A stretch of 6,690 nucleotides of DNA from Trichodesmium sp. MAG_R04 (GTDB taxonomy: Bacteria > Cyanobacteriota > Cyanobacteriia > Cyanobacteriales > Microcoleaceae), in contig JAKQYG010000234.1 of NCBI GenBank assembly GCA_023356515.1, positions 1 through 6,690 of the forward strand. The letters run 5' to 3'. Under the pieces are notes generated by a model. It made no database searches. It worked only from the letters and a program-made list of their open reading frames with translations, and was not told where the DNA came from. Shown here piece after piece: positions 6,545 to 6,690 of the stretch (positions are counted from its first letter, which is position 1; the number at the start of each line of letters is the position of its first letter). The translations under genes were made by a program, and so were the position numbers.

Positions 6545-6690
6545 TTAGCCTTTACTTGCTGCCAAACTATGATTAAGACTACTTTCAAATCTAGCTACAT
6601 TAGGTCTTATTTTCACAGCTTGACGATAATGATCTATAGCCATGTTTAATTGTCCAGCTTGCGACAAAGCTACCCCTAAACCTTGGTGAG
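6545..6690 (-). CDS. TPR-repeat protein, C-terminal end only (cut by window edge)
   Basis: Reading the minus strand from 6688 gives 47 residues ending at TAA (6545-6547). GLGVALSQAGQLNMAIDHYR then QAVKIRPN is a nearly complete TPR unit, with the A-G-(x)-A-I-Y-A-P spacing of the consensus. A short tail ending LAASKG follows. The rest of the gene lies beyond the right edge, so neither its length nor any catalytic domain can be judged; in cyanobacteria such repeats are often attached to glycosyltransferase or sulfotransferase domains, here necessarily upstream of the repeat if present. It converges on the sulfotransferase with a 17-bp gap. Confidence 0.75.
   Translation of the reverse strand, partial: HQGLGVALSQAGQLNMAIDHYRQAVKIRPNVARFESSLNHSLAASKG

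Noticed and set aside
6525..6547. TAAATTT/AAATTTA stem with a run of eight T between the sulfotransferase and the right-edge TPR gene, as a terminator
   Set aside because: The stem is entirely A-T pairs, spans both stop codons and the T run lies mostly in the loop, so it lacks intrinsic-terminator geometry.
1..6690. Defence system, mobile element, CRISPR array or RiPP cluster
   Set aside because: No nuclease, transposase, integrase, spaced repeats or small precursor peptide was seen; the radical SAM gene alone does not make a RiPP locus.

Overview
The window looks like a chromosomal stretch from a cyanobacterium. The DNA is AT-rich by eye, two copies of the cyanobacterial HIP1 octamer GCGATCGC lie in the first gene, and the gene types (TPR-headed proteins, a short PAPS-type sulfotransferase, sugar-modifying enzymes) are common in cyanobacterial cell-surface polysaccharide regions. 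Genus cannot be assigned from this sequence alone.

Layout, left to right. (1) Positions 36-2162, plus strand: a 708-residue protein with N-terminal TPR repeats and a large C-terminal region of unassigned family that I tentatively read as glycosyltransferase-like. (2) A GC-containing hairpin with a T tract fills the 29-bp convergent gap at 2163-2191. (3) Positions 2192-5867, minus strand: a compact four-gene operon, transcribed right to left as DegT/DnrJ/EryC1/StrS aminotransferase, radical SAM protein with a SPASM-like C-terminus, class I SAM-dependent methyltransferase, and WbqC-family protein. Spacings are 22 bp, an 8-bp overlap, and 8 bp. (4) Positions 5895-6527, plus strand: a sulfotransferase, diverging from the operon with only 27 bp between start codons. 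(5) Positions 6545-6690, minus strand: the C-terminal end of another TPR protein, running off the right edge.

How the genes may work together (inference). The aminotransferase would make an amino sugar nucleotide from a keto-sugar, and the radical SAM enzyme and methyltransferase would tailor it. WbqC belongs to a family known from O-antigen clusters, with no reaction I can name with confidence. The sulfotransferase could sulfate a surface glycan, and the large TPR protein could add or handle sugars. No sugar dehydratase, polymerase, flippase or transporter is visible, so this is at most part of a larger glycan locus. I see no tRNA, rRNA, CRISPR array, transposase, phage gene or defence gene. 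There is no gene-free stretch longer than 300 bases.
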